Shown: piece after piece, positions 32,678 to 41,047 of the stretch
How positions within the stretch are numbered: the stretch's first letter is position 1
How the letters are laid out: the number at the start of each line of letters is the position of its first letter
Assembly (NCBI GenBank): GCA_022711765.1
Contig: JAKLEB010000001.1
Location: 1,160,694-1,224,693 of the forward strand
Source of the DNA: Candidatus Krumholzibacteriota bacterium
Lineage (GTDB): Bacteria > Krumholzibacteriota > Krumholzibacteriia > LZORAL124-64-63
Direction of reading: 5' to 3'
DNA length: 64,000 nt
The notes under the pieces: generated by a model
Told to the model about the DNA's origin: nothing
Seen by the model: only the letters and a program-made list of their open reading frames with translations
The model's database searches: none
Program-made: the position numbers and the translations under genes

Positions 32678-35600
32678 TCACTCCGTGGCGATCGGCACCT
32701 CCAGCACCAGCCGGCCCGCGGTGTCGCCGGGCCGCTTGTCGCTGGTCTCGCGATCCAGGAAGCGGACCCCGCCGAAGTAGGCCATCCCCTCGGGAGCGGC
32801 CGGCCAGGGATCGCGGAAGCGCAGCTCGAGCTTCGCCGGAACGCCGCAGTACAGCCGCACCGGCCCGGCGCCCGCACCTTCGATGGTCCCGGCGACCGCC
32901 GACGCGAAGCGATAGCGCTCCTCGATCTCGAAGCTCCACTCCTCCATGTCGGCCGCGACCGCGAAGGCGCCGACGACCTGGAGCGTGAAGCTCGCCTGCG
33001 CCGACCCTTCCGGCAACGACGCCGTGACCCGGGCCTCGGCGCCGTCGAACGAGTCCTGCACGATGGCCCGGCCGTCCTCGTCGAGGATGTTGACCGCGCA
33101 GTCGGTGAAGAGGTTCGCCGTCTTCTCGGCCATGGTGAGCGAGAACTCGGCGACCGGCGTCGTCGCGTCGAGCGTGAACGGCAACGTCCACTCGTCGGAC
33201 TTCGCGACCGTCTCGGTGCGCTCCTTGCGCCACCCCTCGACCGCGGCCGTGACGTCGCCGCGGAAGACGCCGGGAAACGCTCGCGTGACCGTGAGCGCGG
33301 TCTTGGCCGGCTCGCCCGCGCCCGGCCGCTCGAGCGTCGAGAGCGCCGCCGGCTCCGTCAGGTAACCGTCACAGCTCGCGGTGAGGCGGTACGACCCGGT
33401 GTCGAGCGCGGTGATCGAGCTCGTCACGTTGATCTCCCAGGTGCCCGGGTAGAGCTCCGGGGCGAGCACCGTCATGTCCCGGATGGGATCGCTGACCGGG
33501 CTCGCGTACCCCGCGAAGCCGCCGCGGACACGGCCTTCGGGGTCGCAGATCTCGGTGAGCACCCGGGCGCCCTCGCCGGCGCCGGTGTCCTCGCTCGCCT
33601 CGAGCCTGATCCGCAGGGCGCTCGCCCCGGCCGGCACGTCGACGTAGTACCGGTGGACCCAGCTTGGCGGCAGGTCTCGGTCGGACCAGGTCGCCCGGTA
33701 GCCGTTCTCCGGGGTGAGCGGCACGCCGACGACCACGGTGTTCCAGAGGGCGAACTCGCGCGCGGCCGGCCCGCCGAGGTCGCCGCCGTCCAGGCTCGCG
33801 ACCACGCGCGCGGCATAGAGACCCGGTTCGGCCAGCTGCTTGCCGTCGTACTGCAGGGAGACGGTCAGCGGACCGTCGCCCCGCAGGTAGTCCTTGCCGG
33901 TGACGAGCCGGAGCCAGCCGGCGTCGCTCTTGAAGGAGAAGCTGCGCAGGAAGCTGTCGCGCTGGTCGGGCGAGAGATCCGGATGGAAGATCGGCGTGAC
34001 CGCGAACTCGACGCGGTCGGGCGCCACCGGCGCGCCGCCCGGCACGCGCCAGTACGCTGCCGAGGCCTTGCCGTCGTCCTGGAAGGGGCATCCGGTCTCG
34101 ACGCGATACCAGAGGACCTGGTGCGCGGACCTGCTGCGGGCGAGGTCGACCAGGATCGGCCAGCTCGCCCCGACGTTCACCAGGCCGCCGCCCTGATCGA
34201 CGAGCGAGAGGCCGTCCACGCGCGTGGCGCCGGCGATGAGCGCGCGCTTGACCATGCCCCAGTGCGTCGTCAGGCCTTCCTGGCGCGCGGCGGACAGGAG
34301 GAGCGCGACCGCGCCCGCGCACTCCGGGCTCGCCATGCTGGTCCCGTTGTACCGCCCGGAACCGTCGTCGAAGCCGGGCACCGTCGACAGCGCCGACCCC
34401 GGCGCGATCACGTCCGGCTTCGGCGTCTCGCCCCCGCGGCTGGAGAAGGCGAACATGGTGTCGCGGCCGAGGCGCGCGTCGTAGAGGTCGCGCGCGGTCG
34501 CGATCGAGAGGTAGGCGCCGACCGAGATCACGCTCTCGCAGGTCGCGGGCAGACCGATCGTCGAGAGGCCCGGCCCCTCGTTGCCCGCGCTGGTGCAGAC
34601 GTAGACGTCCGGGGTGTCGGCCAGCAGCTCGTCGAGCCACCGGCCCATCGCGTCGTCGCCCTCCTCGACCGAGGCGACGCCGAAACTCATGTTGACCACG
34701 ACCGGCACGCCCCAGCGCTCGCCGAACGCGACCGCGTGCTCGTAGGCCTTCTTCATCGAGGCGGTGCGCGTCGCGCCGCCGGACAGCCGATTGTCGCCCA
34801 GCTTGCAGCTGATCACGAACGCGCCCGGCGCGGCGCCGTCCAGGGATTCCTGGTTCCAGACCTTGTGGCCGGCGGCGATGCCGGCGCAGTGCGATCCGTG
34901 GCCGCCGCCGTCGAAGTGGAACTCGGCGACCGGAGGCTCGGGCGCGCCGAGGAAATCGGCGTCCTGCCGCACGTTCACCGACCAGGCCATGAGAGTCCGG
35001 CTGTCCGGCGCGCTGGGATTCCGCAGCCCGAAGCTGTCGTAGTTCACGTGGTAGTCGCGCAGGACCTGCTCGCCGCCGAGGTCGCCGTCGCCGTCGGTGT
35101 CGACCGCGACCAGCCAGACGCGAGCGCTCGCGCGCTCCTCGGCCACGGACTTGCTCGCGGCGTCGCCGAGCGCCTGGAGTTGCGCGTAGCCGCGCCCGAC
35201 GCCGAGCGCGGACTCGACGGCAGCCCGTTCGGCCTGCCAGACGAGGAACGCGAAGACGTCCCCGGTGTCGCCGTCGTCGTTGAGGTCGTTCACGTCGGCG
35301 TTGTTCCGGAACTGCAGCTCCCGGATCGCGCCGATGAAGACCTCGCCGCCCGCGGGCGGGACGACCGCGAGCGCGCCGGCTCCCTTTAGCCGGCGACCAT
35401 CCTCGGCCTGCCAGACGCCCGCCGCGGTGTCCCATTCGGCCGGTTCGGTCTCGCCGTCGCCCTCGCCCGAGAAATCCCGAACGTCGAGGACCTTCACGAG
35501 GCCGGTCGACGTGGTCTGCATGCCGGGGGCGAAGAGGTCGACGCCCGTGTCGAGGATGGCGACCACGATCCCGCGCCCGTCCCACTGGGGATGGGCCTCG

Positions 35601-35734
35601 CGCCAGGCCACGGCGCCGATATCGTTGTTCGGCAGGTAGTTCCAGGCTTCGGCCGCCGAGGCCGCCGCCGGCGCGCAGAGGATCGCGGCCAGAGCGATCA
35701 GGTGGTTCGCTTGCACGACGTACCGCAGAGACAT
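32678..35734 (-). CDS. large secreted subtilase, tripeptidyl-peptidase-II-like
   Basis: A 1018-residue protein with a signal peptide (ending ASAAE). The S8 catalytic Asp is at 62 (ILDTGVDLFAP). About 200 residues are inserted before the His motif (GGGHGSHCAGI), as in tripeptidyl peptidase II, and the Ser motif is NGTSMASPECAG. A long beta-rich C-terminal part follows and there is no FlgD tail. The insert has Asp-rich stretches (NDLNDDGDTGD, DTDGDGDLGG) that could bind Ca2+. GGAGG lies 6 bases before ATG 35734. TPP-II releases tripeptides from N-termini; the substrate and oligomeric state here are not known. Confidence 0.88.
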   Translation of the reverse strand: MSLRYVVQANHLIALAAILCAPAAASAAEAWNYLPNNDIGAVAWREAHPQWDGRGIVVAILDTGVDLFAPGMQTTSTGLVKVLDVRDFSGEGDGETEPAEWDTAAGVWQAEDGRRLKGAGALAVVPPAGGEVFIGAIRELQFRNNADVNDLNDDGDTGDVFAFLVWQAERAAVESALGVGRGYAQLQALGDAASKSVAEERASARVWLVAVDTDGDGDLGGEQVLRDYHVNYDSFGLRNPSAPDSRTLMAWSVNVRQDADFLGAPEPPVAEFHFDGGGHGSHCAGIAAGHKVWNQESLDGAAPGAFVISCKLGDNRLSGGATRTASMKKAYEHAVAFGERWGVPVVVNMSFGVASVEEGDDAMGRWLDELLADTPDVYVCTSAGNEGPGLSTIGLPATCESVISVGAYLSIATARDLYDARLGRDTMFAFSSRGGETPKPDVIAPGSALSTVPGFDDGSGRYNGTSMASPECAGAVALLLSAARQEGLTTHWGMVKRALIAGATRVDGLSLVDQGGGLVNVGASWPILVDLARSRSAHQVLWYRVETGCPFQDDGKASAAYWRVPGGAPVAPDRVEFAVTPIFHPDLSPDQRDSFLRSFSFKSDAGWLRLVTGKDYLRGDGPLTVSLQYDGKQLAEPGLYAARVVASLDGGDLGGPAAREFALWNTVVVGVPLTPENGYRATWSDRDLPPSWVHRYYVDVPAGASALRIRLEASEDTGAGEGARVLTEICDPEGRVRGGFAGYASPVSDPIRDMTVLAPELYPGTWEINVTSSITALDTGSYRLTASCDGYLTEPAALSTLERPGAGEPAKTALTVTRAFPGVFRGDVTAAVEGWRKERTETVAKSDEWTLPFTLDATTPVAEFSLTMAEKTANLFTDCAVNILDEDGRAIVQDSFDGAEARVTASLPEGSAQASFTLQVVGAFAVAADMEEWSFEIEERYRFASAVAGTIEGAGAGPVRLYCGVPAKLELRFRDPWPAAPEGMAYFGGVRFLDRETSDKRPGDTAGRLVLEVPIATE

Positions 35735-35885
35735 TGCGCTCCTCCAGTGAACACGTGGTCGGACGAATCCGCGAGGCAGCGGCGGCGGCCTCTCTCGATT
35801 GCCGCGAAGGTACGCTACGGACCAGATCAAGTCCACTTGCGGCGACGACGGCCGGGCGCGGCCTGCGGCGTCGCGATACTCTGTG

Positions 35886-35913
35886 TTGGTCCGCGAAGCG
35901 GATCGATTATATT
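35886..35913 (+). promoter_or_regulatory. promoter of the PLP lyase gene
   Basis: TTGGTC (35886-35891) and TATATT (35908-35913) are separated by 16 bases. The inferred leader of about 90 bases contains a 7-bp hairpin at 35931-35947; I could not match it to a known SAM or SAH riboswitch. Confidence 0.5.
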
Positions 35914-36012
35914 TGCCGGCAGGGTCCCGGGGACGGATTCTCCGTCCGGCCGAGCCGTGTCGGTTCCAGGCCGTGGACCGCAATCACTCCAGCGAGAGAA
36001 GGAACCGCCGTC

Positions 36013-37203
36013 ATGCACGATTTCGAGAAGAAGGGCTGCCAGACCCGGATCATCCACGCCGGCCATCGTCCCGACCCCGCGACCGGCGCGGTGTCGACCC
36101 CGATCTACCAGAGCAGCACCTTCGCGTTCAAGAGCGCCGACCATGGAGCAGCGTCCTTCCGCGGCGATCCCGACGGCGGCTTCATCTACACTCGGCTCGG
36201 CAATCCCACGATCATGGCTCTCGAGGAGAGCCTGGCCATCCTAGAGAAGGGTTGCGGCGCGATGGCCTGCGCGACCGGCATGGCGGCCGTGAACCTGGTC
36301 TACTACGCGCTCCTGTCCCAGGGCGATCACGTGGTCTGCACGGAATCGCTCTACGGTCCCAGCCGCATGGTCCTGGAGACCGAGTACCCGCGCTTCGGCA
36401 TCGCGGCGACGTTCGTCGACTCGGCCGATGCCCACAACGTGGCGGCGGCGATGACGCCCGCGACGAAGCTGGTGTATCTCGAGACGCCGGCCAACCCGAC
36501 CCTGAAGCTGGCTGACCTCACGGCCATCGCCGCGATCGCCCACCGGCACGGCGCCCTCGTCTGCGTGGACAACACGTTCGCCAGCCCCTACCTGCAGAAC
36601 CCGCTGGAACTCGGGGCCGATCTCGTCCTTCACAGCATGACGAAGTTCATCAACGGGCACTCCGACGTGGTGGCGGGCATGGTCGTGGTGAAAGACCGGG
36701 ATCTCCACAAACGGCTCCTGAAAGTCCATCGCAATCTCGGCGGAACCATGGACCCGCACCAGGCCTGGCTGGTCCAGCGCGGCATCAAGACCCTCGGGCT
36801 GCGCATGGACCGGGCCCAGGACAACTGCCTCAAGCTGGCCCACTTCCTGGAGAAGCACCCGAAGATCGCCTGGGTGCGGTATCCTTTCCTCGCCAGCCAC
36901 CCCCAGTACGACCTCGCCCGCCGGCAGATGCGCGGCGGCGGCGCGGTGATGAGCTTCGGCGTCAAGGGCGGGCTCGCGGCCGGCAAGAAGCTGATGGACA
37001 ACCTCGACCTCTGTACGCTCGCGGTGAGCCTGGGCGGCATCGAGACCCTGATCGAGCACCCGGCCAGCATGACCCACGCCGGGATACCGGAGGCCGATCG
37101 CCGCGCGGCGGCGATCACCGACGACCTCGTGCGGATCGCCGTGGGCTGCGAGGACTACGCCGATCTGGAGGCCGATCTGGCCAGGGTCCTCGCCACGATC
37201 TGA
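36013..37203 (+). CDS. PLP-dependent sulfur amino acid gamma-lyase (methionine/cystathionine gamma-lyase family)
   Basis: A 396-residue Cys/Met-metabolism enzyme. The PLP lysine is Lys211 in SMTKFINGHSD, with YTRLGNPT and LYGPSRM near the active site. Classical methionine gamma-lyases have Cys in LYGC; this protein has Pro there, so cystathionine gamma-lyase, gamma-synthase or another trans-sulfuration activity is equally possible. GAAGGA lies about 9 bases before ATG 36013. If it does cleave methionine, it would supply methanethiol for the oxidase encoded at 6.5 kb. Confidence 0.88.
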   Translation: MHDFEKKGCQTRIIHAGHRPDPATGAVSTPIYQSSTFAFKSADHGAASFRGDPDGGFIYTRLGNPTIMALEESLAILEKGCGAMACATGMAAVNLVYYALLSQGDHVVCTESLYGPSRMVLETEYPRFGIAATFVDSADAHNVAAAMTPATKLVYLETPANPTLKLADLTAIAAIAHRHGALVCVDNTFASPYLQNPLELGADLVLHSMTKFINGHSDVVAGMVVVKDRDLHKRLLKVHRNLGGTMDPHQAWLVQRGIKTLGLRMDRAQDNCLKLAHFLEKHPKIAWVRYPFLASHPQYDLARRQMRGGGAVMSFGVKGGLAAGKKLMDNLDLCTLAVSLGGIETLIEHPASMTHAGIPEADRRAAAITDDLVRIAVGCEDYADLEADLARVLATI

Positions 37204-37208
37204 GATCC

Positions 37209-37238
37209 GCGGGGAGCCGCCGCCCGGCGGCTCCCCGC
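37209..37238 (+). terminator. strong hairpin after the PLP lyase gene
   Basis: A near-continuous inverted repeat of 14 bases per arm, separated by CC, begins 6 bases after the stop. It lies just upstream of the ribosome site of the next gene, which may limit read-through. Confidence 0.55.
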
Positions 37239-37249
37239 CGGGGAGCGCG

Positions 37250-38536
37250 ATGAACGAGCAGTGGATCCGCGCCGACAAGATCGTCGACCCGTCGACCGAC
37301 ATCCGCTGGGACACGGACATCTCCGCGCACCCCCTGCTGGATCCGGAATTCCTGCAGGGTCCCTCGCGCCTCTACCGGTTCCTCCAGCTCACCCTCGACC
37401 AGATCCGGGCCGACGAGACCATCTACCAGCGTGAGGCCGCACGCCTGGTGCGACCCCTGCGGGGCGGCTCCGCGGAGATCCCGCCCTGCGCCGACGACGT
37501 GTTCATCGTCGCCGAGTTCCTCCACGAGGCTGACGTCTACCTGCAATCGACGATCGAGCTCCTGCCGGACGCGGCCCGCGCCCACGTCGCCCCGCTGCCC
37601 GCAGTGGTCGCGACGAACGACCTGCGGGAGCTCCTCGGCCTCGCCTTCACCGGCGGCGATCGGCGGCTCGGCTTCGAGGCCCTGCGCAAGATCCACCTCG
37701 CGAACCTGCTGCTGGACATCGACCACTCCCGCCACGTGCAGGACGGTCCCTTGCACCTGGCGTATTTCCAGGAGCTGCTCGATCGCTGTCTGTGGCGCTA
37801 CAAGACCCAGGCCTACCCGGTCAACGTCGGCTTCCACATCGACCAGGACGGCGAGACCATCCGCTACTCGACCAAGCCGCGGCCCGACGACCAGGTCTGG
37901 CACTTCGACTCGGCGTTCCTCGAGAAGCGCGGCGGCAGCCGGCCCGTCTCCCTGGACGTCCTCTACCACAGCTGCCGATTCAAGCGCTCGGTCGACCGCG
38001 TCAGCTACGAGATCGTCGACGGCCAGCACCGGGTGATGGAAAAGGTGCGCTGGCAGGAGATGAAGCAGCACCGCAGCGGCTCGATCCTCTCGAAGATGCT
38101 GCGCAAGGGGATCAACAATCCCGACGAGATCGGCGACATCCTCGGCGCCGTGTTCATCGTCCACGACGAGGATGCGCTCGACGACCTGATCTGGCTGCTC
38201 GACTCCGGCATCGGCAATCCCTTCGGCTGGCGCAACATCAGCGACACGCTGGGGCCGGAGCCGGCTGGCGCGCGACTGAACCTGGACAGCGGGCGCGGCT
38301 TCCGGGTGTTCAAGGGCGACGTGGACATCCTGTTCCCGGGCCGCTTCCCCGGGCAGGCGCCCTACCGCTTCACCGTGGAGATCCAGGTCCACACCCTTGA
38401 GAGCTTCCTGCGCACGGTCTGCGGCGCGCACCAGGCGAACCACGTCGCGCTCAAGCTGCGCCAGTTCCTGCTGGGCCTGGTCCCCGTGCTGTTCCCTGCG
38501 GCGATCTACGGCAAGACCTGGCTGCGCCTGCCCTAG
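37250..38536 (+). CDS. divergent RelA/SpoT-fold nucleotidyltransferase-like protein
   Basis: A 428-residue protein of no clear annotation. The C-terminal ~200 residues recall the (p)ppGpp synthetase fold. SGSILSKMLRKGINNPDEI resembles the SI-x-x-KM-x-RKG segment, DILGAVFIV the DLxGxRxIV strand, and RFTVEIQVHT the VEIQIRT motif. The GYxSxH catalytic segment is altered (GRGFRVFK), and the Arg of the GxR strand is Val. The N-terminal ~200 residues are helical and unmatched. It may bind nucleotides or be catalytically dead; no HD or regulatory domain is visible. It ends 6 bases before a convergent gene. Confidence 0.6.
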   Translation: MNEQWIRADKIVDPSTDIRWDTDISAHPLLDPEFLQGPSRLYRFLQLTLDQIRADETIYQREAARLVRPLRGGSAEIPPCADDVFIVAEFLHEADVYLQSTIELLPDAARAHVAPLPAVVATNDLRELLGLAFTGGDRRLGFEALRKIHLANLLLDIDHSRHVQDGPLHLAYFQELLDRCLWRYKTQAYPVNVGFHIDQDGETIRYSTKPRPDDQVWHFDSAFLEKRGGSRPVSLDVLYHSCRFKRSVDRVSYEIVDGQHRVMEKVRWQEMKQHRSGSILSKMLRKGINNPDEIGDILGAVFIVHDEDALDDLIWLLDSGIGNPFGWRNISDTLGPEPAGARLNLDSGRGFRVFKGDVDILFPGRFPGQAPYRFTVEIQVHTLESFLRTVCGAHQANHVALKLRQFLLGLVPVLFPAAIYGKTWLRLP

Positions 38537-38542
38537 GCGAGC

Positions 38543-39241
38543 TCAGTCCGCGAGGACGCTCCCCGGGCCGAGCGCGAGCCGCGCCAGCGCGACGGCGTGC
38601 CGGCGGTCGCTCGCCGGGTCGGCCGGACGCGCGGCGGCCGCGATCCGGGTCAGCCGCTCGTCGGCCGGCAGGTCGGTGAGGCGCGCTTGCCGCACGGCGA
38701 TCGCGAGCCGGGCCCCGGTGGCCGCTGCCAGCTCCTGCAGCTCGCGGATCCGCATCAGGTGCTCGATCCGCTCGGGCCAGGTCTCGAGGTGGCCCACCAG
38801 CATGACCGGCGACAGCGCCGCGCCACCGCGCAGCGCGGCGACCAGAAGGCGCCAGTGCTCGGCGAGGGGCGGCTGCCAGCCCAGCGCCGCCCACACTCGC
38901 GGGCTCAGCAGGCGTGGCGCGACGAGCAGCGCCAGGAGCGGGTCGGGTTCCACCGCGGTATCGACAGCTCGGGGCGCCGCCGGCGAGACCGCGGCCGCCG
39001 CCTGCTCGAGATCCCCGAGGCTCGCGTCCTCGCTGATCAGCAGGAGCTCGCCGCTCTCCAGCCGGCGCTGCGCCGACTCGGCGAGCAGCGCCCGGGCGAG
39101 GTCGCCGGTTCTCAGCGCCGGTTCCCGCACCGGCACAGGCTGGAGCGGATCCGGCGCGCCGGCAGCCCGCCGGCGCTGGACCAGCTCCGCATATCGCTCG
39201 GCAGGCATGGGCAGATCGAAGGGATCGCGATCGCTGGGCAC
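38543..39241 (-). CDS. degenerate MqnE/CofH-like protein lacking the radical SAM cluster
   Basis: A 232-residue protein from a GTG start. The segment VMLVGHLETWPERIEHLMRIRELQ (about 135-158) closely resembles the second half of aminofutalosine synthase (MqnE), where YGHIET...RxxHLLxxRxLQDETGGF is conserved. An N-terminal stretch, LESGELLLISEDA, resembles the family's AGERLSxEDA. The CX3CX2C motif and the first half of the barrel are missing, and no cysteine is present. It cannot be a radical SAM enzyme as written. It may be a pseudo-enzyme or a decaying gene, but the frame is intact and GC-rich at third positions. Confidence 0.55.
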   Translation of the reverse strand: MPSDRDPFDLPMPAERYAELVQRRRAAGAPDPLQPVPVREPALRTGDLARALLAESAQRRLESGELLLISEDASLGDLEQAAAAVSPAAPRAVDTAVEPDPLLALLVAPRLLSPRVWAALGWQPPLAEHWRLLVAALRGGAALSPVMLVGHLETWPERIEHLMRIRELQELAAATGARLAIAVRQARLTDLPADERLTRIAAAARPADPASDRRHAVALARLALGPGSVLAD

Positions 39242-39270
39242 GTCGAGCCGCCTCGCGTACGCCGCGACGC

Positions 39271-40839
39271 CTAGTCGTTGAGGACTCGATGGAACGTGAT
39301 CAGCCCCAGCGCTTCCAGGCGCGCGGCGGTGGACTCCGCGTCAGCCTCGACAGTATAGGGGCCGAGAAGCACGCGCAGCCAGGGCTCGCCGTCCGGCAGC
39401 ACGACCGGGCGCAGGGTGGCCGAGCTGCCGGCATCGCCCAGGATCGCCTGATAGCGCGTCGCGCGCGTGCTGTCCTGGAAGCTCGCGACGTGCAGCCAGA
39501 GCGTCCCGGCCGGGTAGGCTCCGCCGTCCGGAGGCTCGACCGGACCGGACGTGGTTGCGGTCTGGCTCGAACCGTCCTCCGCGCCTGACGTCGCGTCGGC
39601 CGCGCTCTCGGCCGGCGGCCCGCCCGCCGGTTCCGTCGCCGGCGCCGCGACCGATTCCCGAGAGGTTTCAGCGGCCGCCGGCGTCCGCCGCCCGGCCGCC
39701 GAGGCCCGGTCGCCCGGATCGCCCCGCAGGAGCGCCCAGGCGCCGATCGCTCCCAGGCACACGATCGCGAGCCATATCAAGACGAAGATCCGGGACCGCT
39801 GTCGCGATTCGGCCTCGCGCCGCGTCAGGCGAAAGTCCCTGGGCGGTGTGCGCATCGCCGCGGACGGCGGCGGCGGCGCCTGTGGCGCCGCCGCGGGCCG
39901 TGCCTGCGGCGGCGCTGCGGGCGGCGCTGCGGGCGGCGCCGCGGGCGCGGCGACGATCGGTTCCACGTCCGCGGCCGGATGCGAGCGCGCGGCCTCCGGC
40001 GCCGCCGGCGCCGCCGGCGCGGGTTCGTCCACCGGCAGGGGAGCCGCGGGCAGCCCTTCCGCCGCCACGTGCGACGCCTCGACCTTGGCATCCTCGTCCA
40101 CGTACGCGGCCAAGAGCGCCTGGCTCGCGAGGTGGTTCACGAGCCGGGGCACGCCGCCGCTCAGCGCGTGGATCCTGGCGATCGCCGCCGGGGCGAAGAG
40201 CGCATCGCGCCGCCCCGCAACGGCCAGGCGATGGTTGATGTACTCGACCGTCTCCTTGGCCGTCAACGGTTCCATCCGGTAGTGGATGCGGATCCGCTGG
40301 CGCAGCTGGGCGAGCTCCGGCTGGGCGATGACCTGTTCGAGCGACGGCTGGCCGGAGAGGACGATCTGGAAGATCTGCTTGCCGGGTTGGCCGATGTTGG
40401 TCAACAGCCGGATGCCTTCCAGGGTCGCCGGCGCGAGGTCCTGGGCCTCGTCGACCACGAGCAGGAGCTTCTTGCCGTCGGCGTGGACCTTCTCGGCGTG
40501 GTCCTTCAGGATACAGACCAGCTCGGCCGTGTCGGCTCCTTCGGGCCAGGTCTCGCCGAGCTCGTGCAGGACCAGCTTGAGGAACTCCGGAAACGTGACG
40601 TTCGTGACGTTGACCAGGACCTGGCGGAATAGCTGCGACACCTTGGCCTGGAGGTTCTGGAGGGCCAGGGTCTTGCCCATGCCGATCGCGCCCGAGATGA
40701 GGATGATGTCCTCGCCCTGCTCGAGGCCATAGCCCAGGTGAGCCATGGTCTCGGCGTGAGCATGCGAACGGAAGAGGAACCGCAAGCTCGGGCCGAGCGC
40801 GAATGGATCCGAATGCAGTCCGAAATGGGCCTGGTACAT
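39271..40839 (-). CDS. ExeA/GspA-like AAA ATPase fused to a periplasmic SPOR domain
   Basis: A 522-residue protein starting MYQAHFGL, the usual start of ExeA-type ATPases. Walker A is GAIGMGKT (50-57) and Walker B LLLVVDEAQ. A C-terminal AAA lid ends near 260, then a Pro/Ala linker, a transmembrane helix (about 355-375), an Ala/Ser linker and a SPOR-like domain in the last 75 residues (LWLHVASFQ ... WLRVLLGPY). SPOR domains bind denuded peptidoglycan. AGGAG lies 5 bases before the ATG. Such ATPases accompany secretion and exopolysaccharide export genes. It faces the flippase gene divergently. Confidence 0.87.
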   Translation of the reverse strand: MYQAHFGLHSDPFALGPSLRFLFRSHAHAETMAHLGYGLEQGEDIILISGAIGMGKTLALQNLQAKVSQLFRQVLVNVTNVTFPEFLKLVLHELGETWPEGADTAELVCILKDHAEKVHADGKKLLLVVDEAQDLAPATLEGIRLLTNIGQPGKQIFQIVLSGQPSLEQVIAQPELAQLRQRIRIHYRMEPLTAKETVEYINHRLAVAGRRDALFAPAAIARIHALSGGVPRLVNHLASQALLAAYVDEDAKVEASHVAAEGLPAAPLPVDEPAPAAPAAPEAARSHPAADVEPIVAAPAAPPAAPPAAPPQARPAAAPQAPPPPSAAMRTPPRDFRLTRREAESRQRSRIFVLIWLAIVCLGAIGAWALLRGDPGDRASAAGRRTPAAAETSRESVAAPATEPAGGPPAESAADATSGAEDGSSQTATTSGPVEPPDGGAYPAGTLWLHVASFQDSTRATRYQAILGDAGSSATLRPVVLPDGEPWLRVLLGPYTVEADAESTAARLEALGLITFHRVLND

Positions 40840-40962
40840 GAAACTCCTGCCCGCGGTCGCCTGGGTCCAGGCAGCCGGCCGCACGACCGTTGACGCCAGG
40901 AAGATCGGCCAATCCGGCGCCAAACTCAACTGCGATTGTGGAATCGACAGCCCAGATGCTGG

Positions 40963-40991
40963 TTGCCGCCCCCTCAGGGCGGGGCTAGTAT
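40963..40991 (+). promoter_or_regulatory. promoter of the flippase-glycosyltransferase unit
   Basis: TTGCCG (40963-40968) and TAGTAT (40986-40991) are separated by 17 bases. The spacer is filled by a GC inverted repeat (CCGCCC / GGGCGG), which could act as an operator. Confidence 0.4.
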
Positions 40992-41047
40992 TCCGACGCT
41001 GACTGCGCCCGCGAGACCCCCGGCTCTGACCCGGACAGGCCCCCAGG

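Noticed and set aside
35914-36012. Leader of the PLP lyase considered as a SAM or SAH riboswitch
   Set aside because: Only one simple hairpin is evident; the conserved cores of known classes are not seen.
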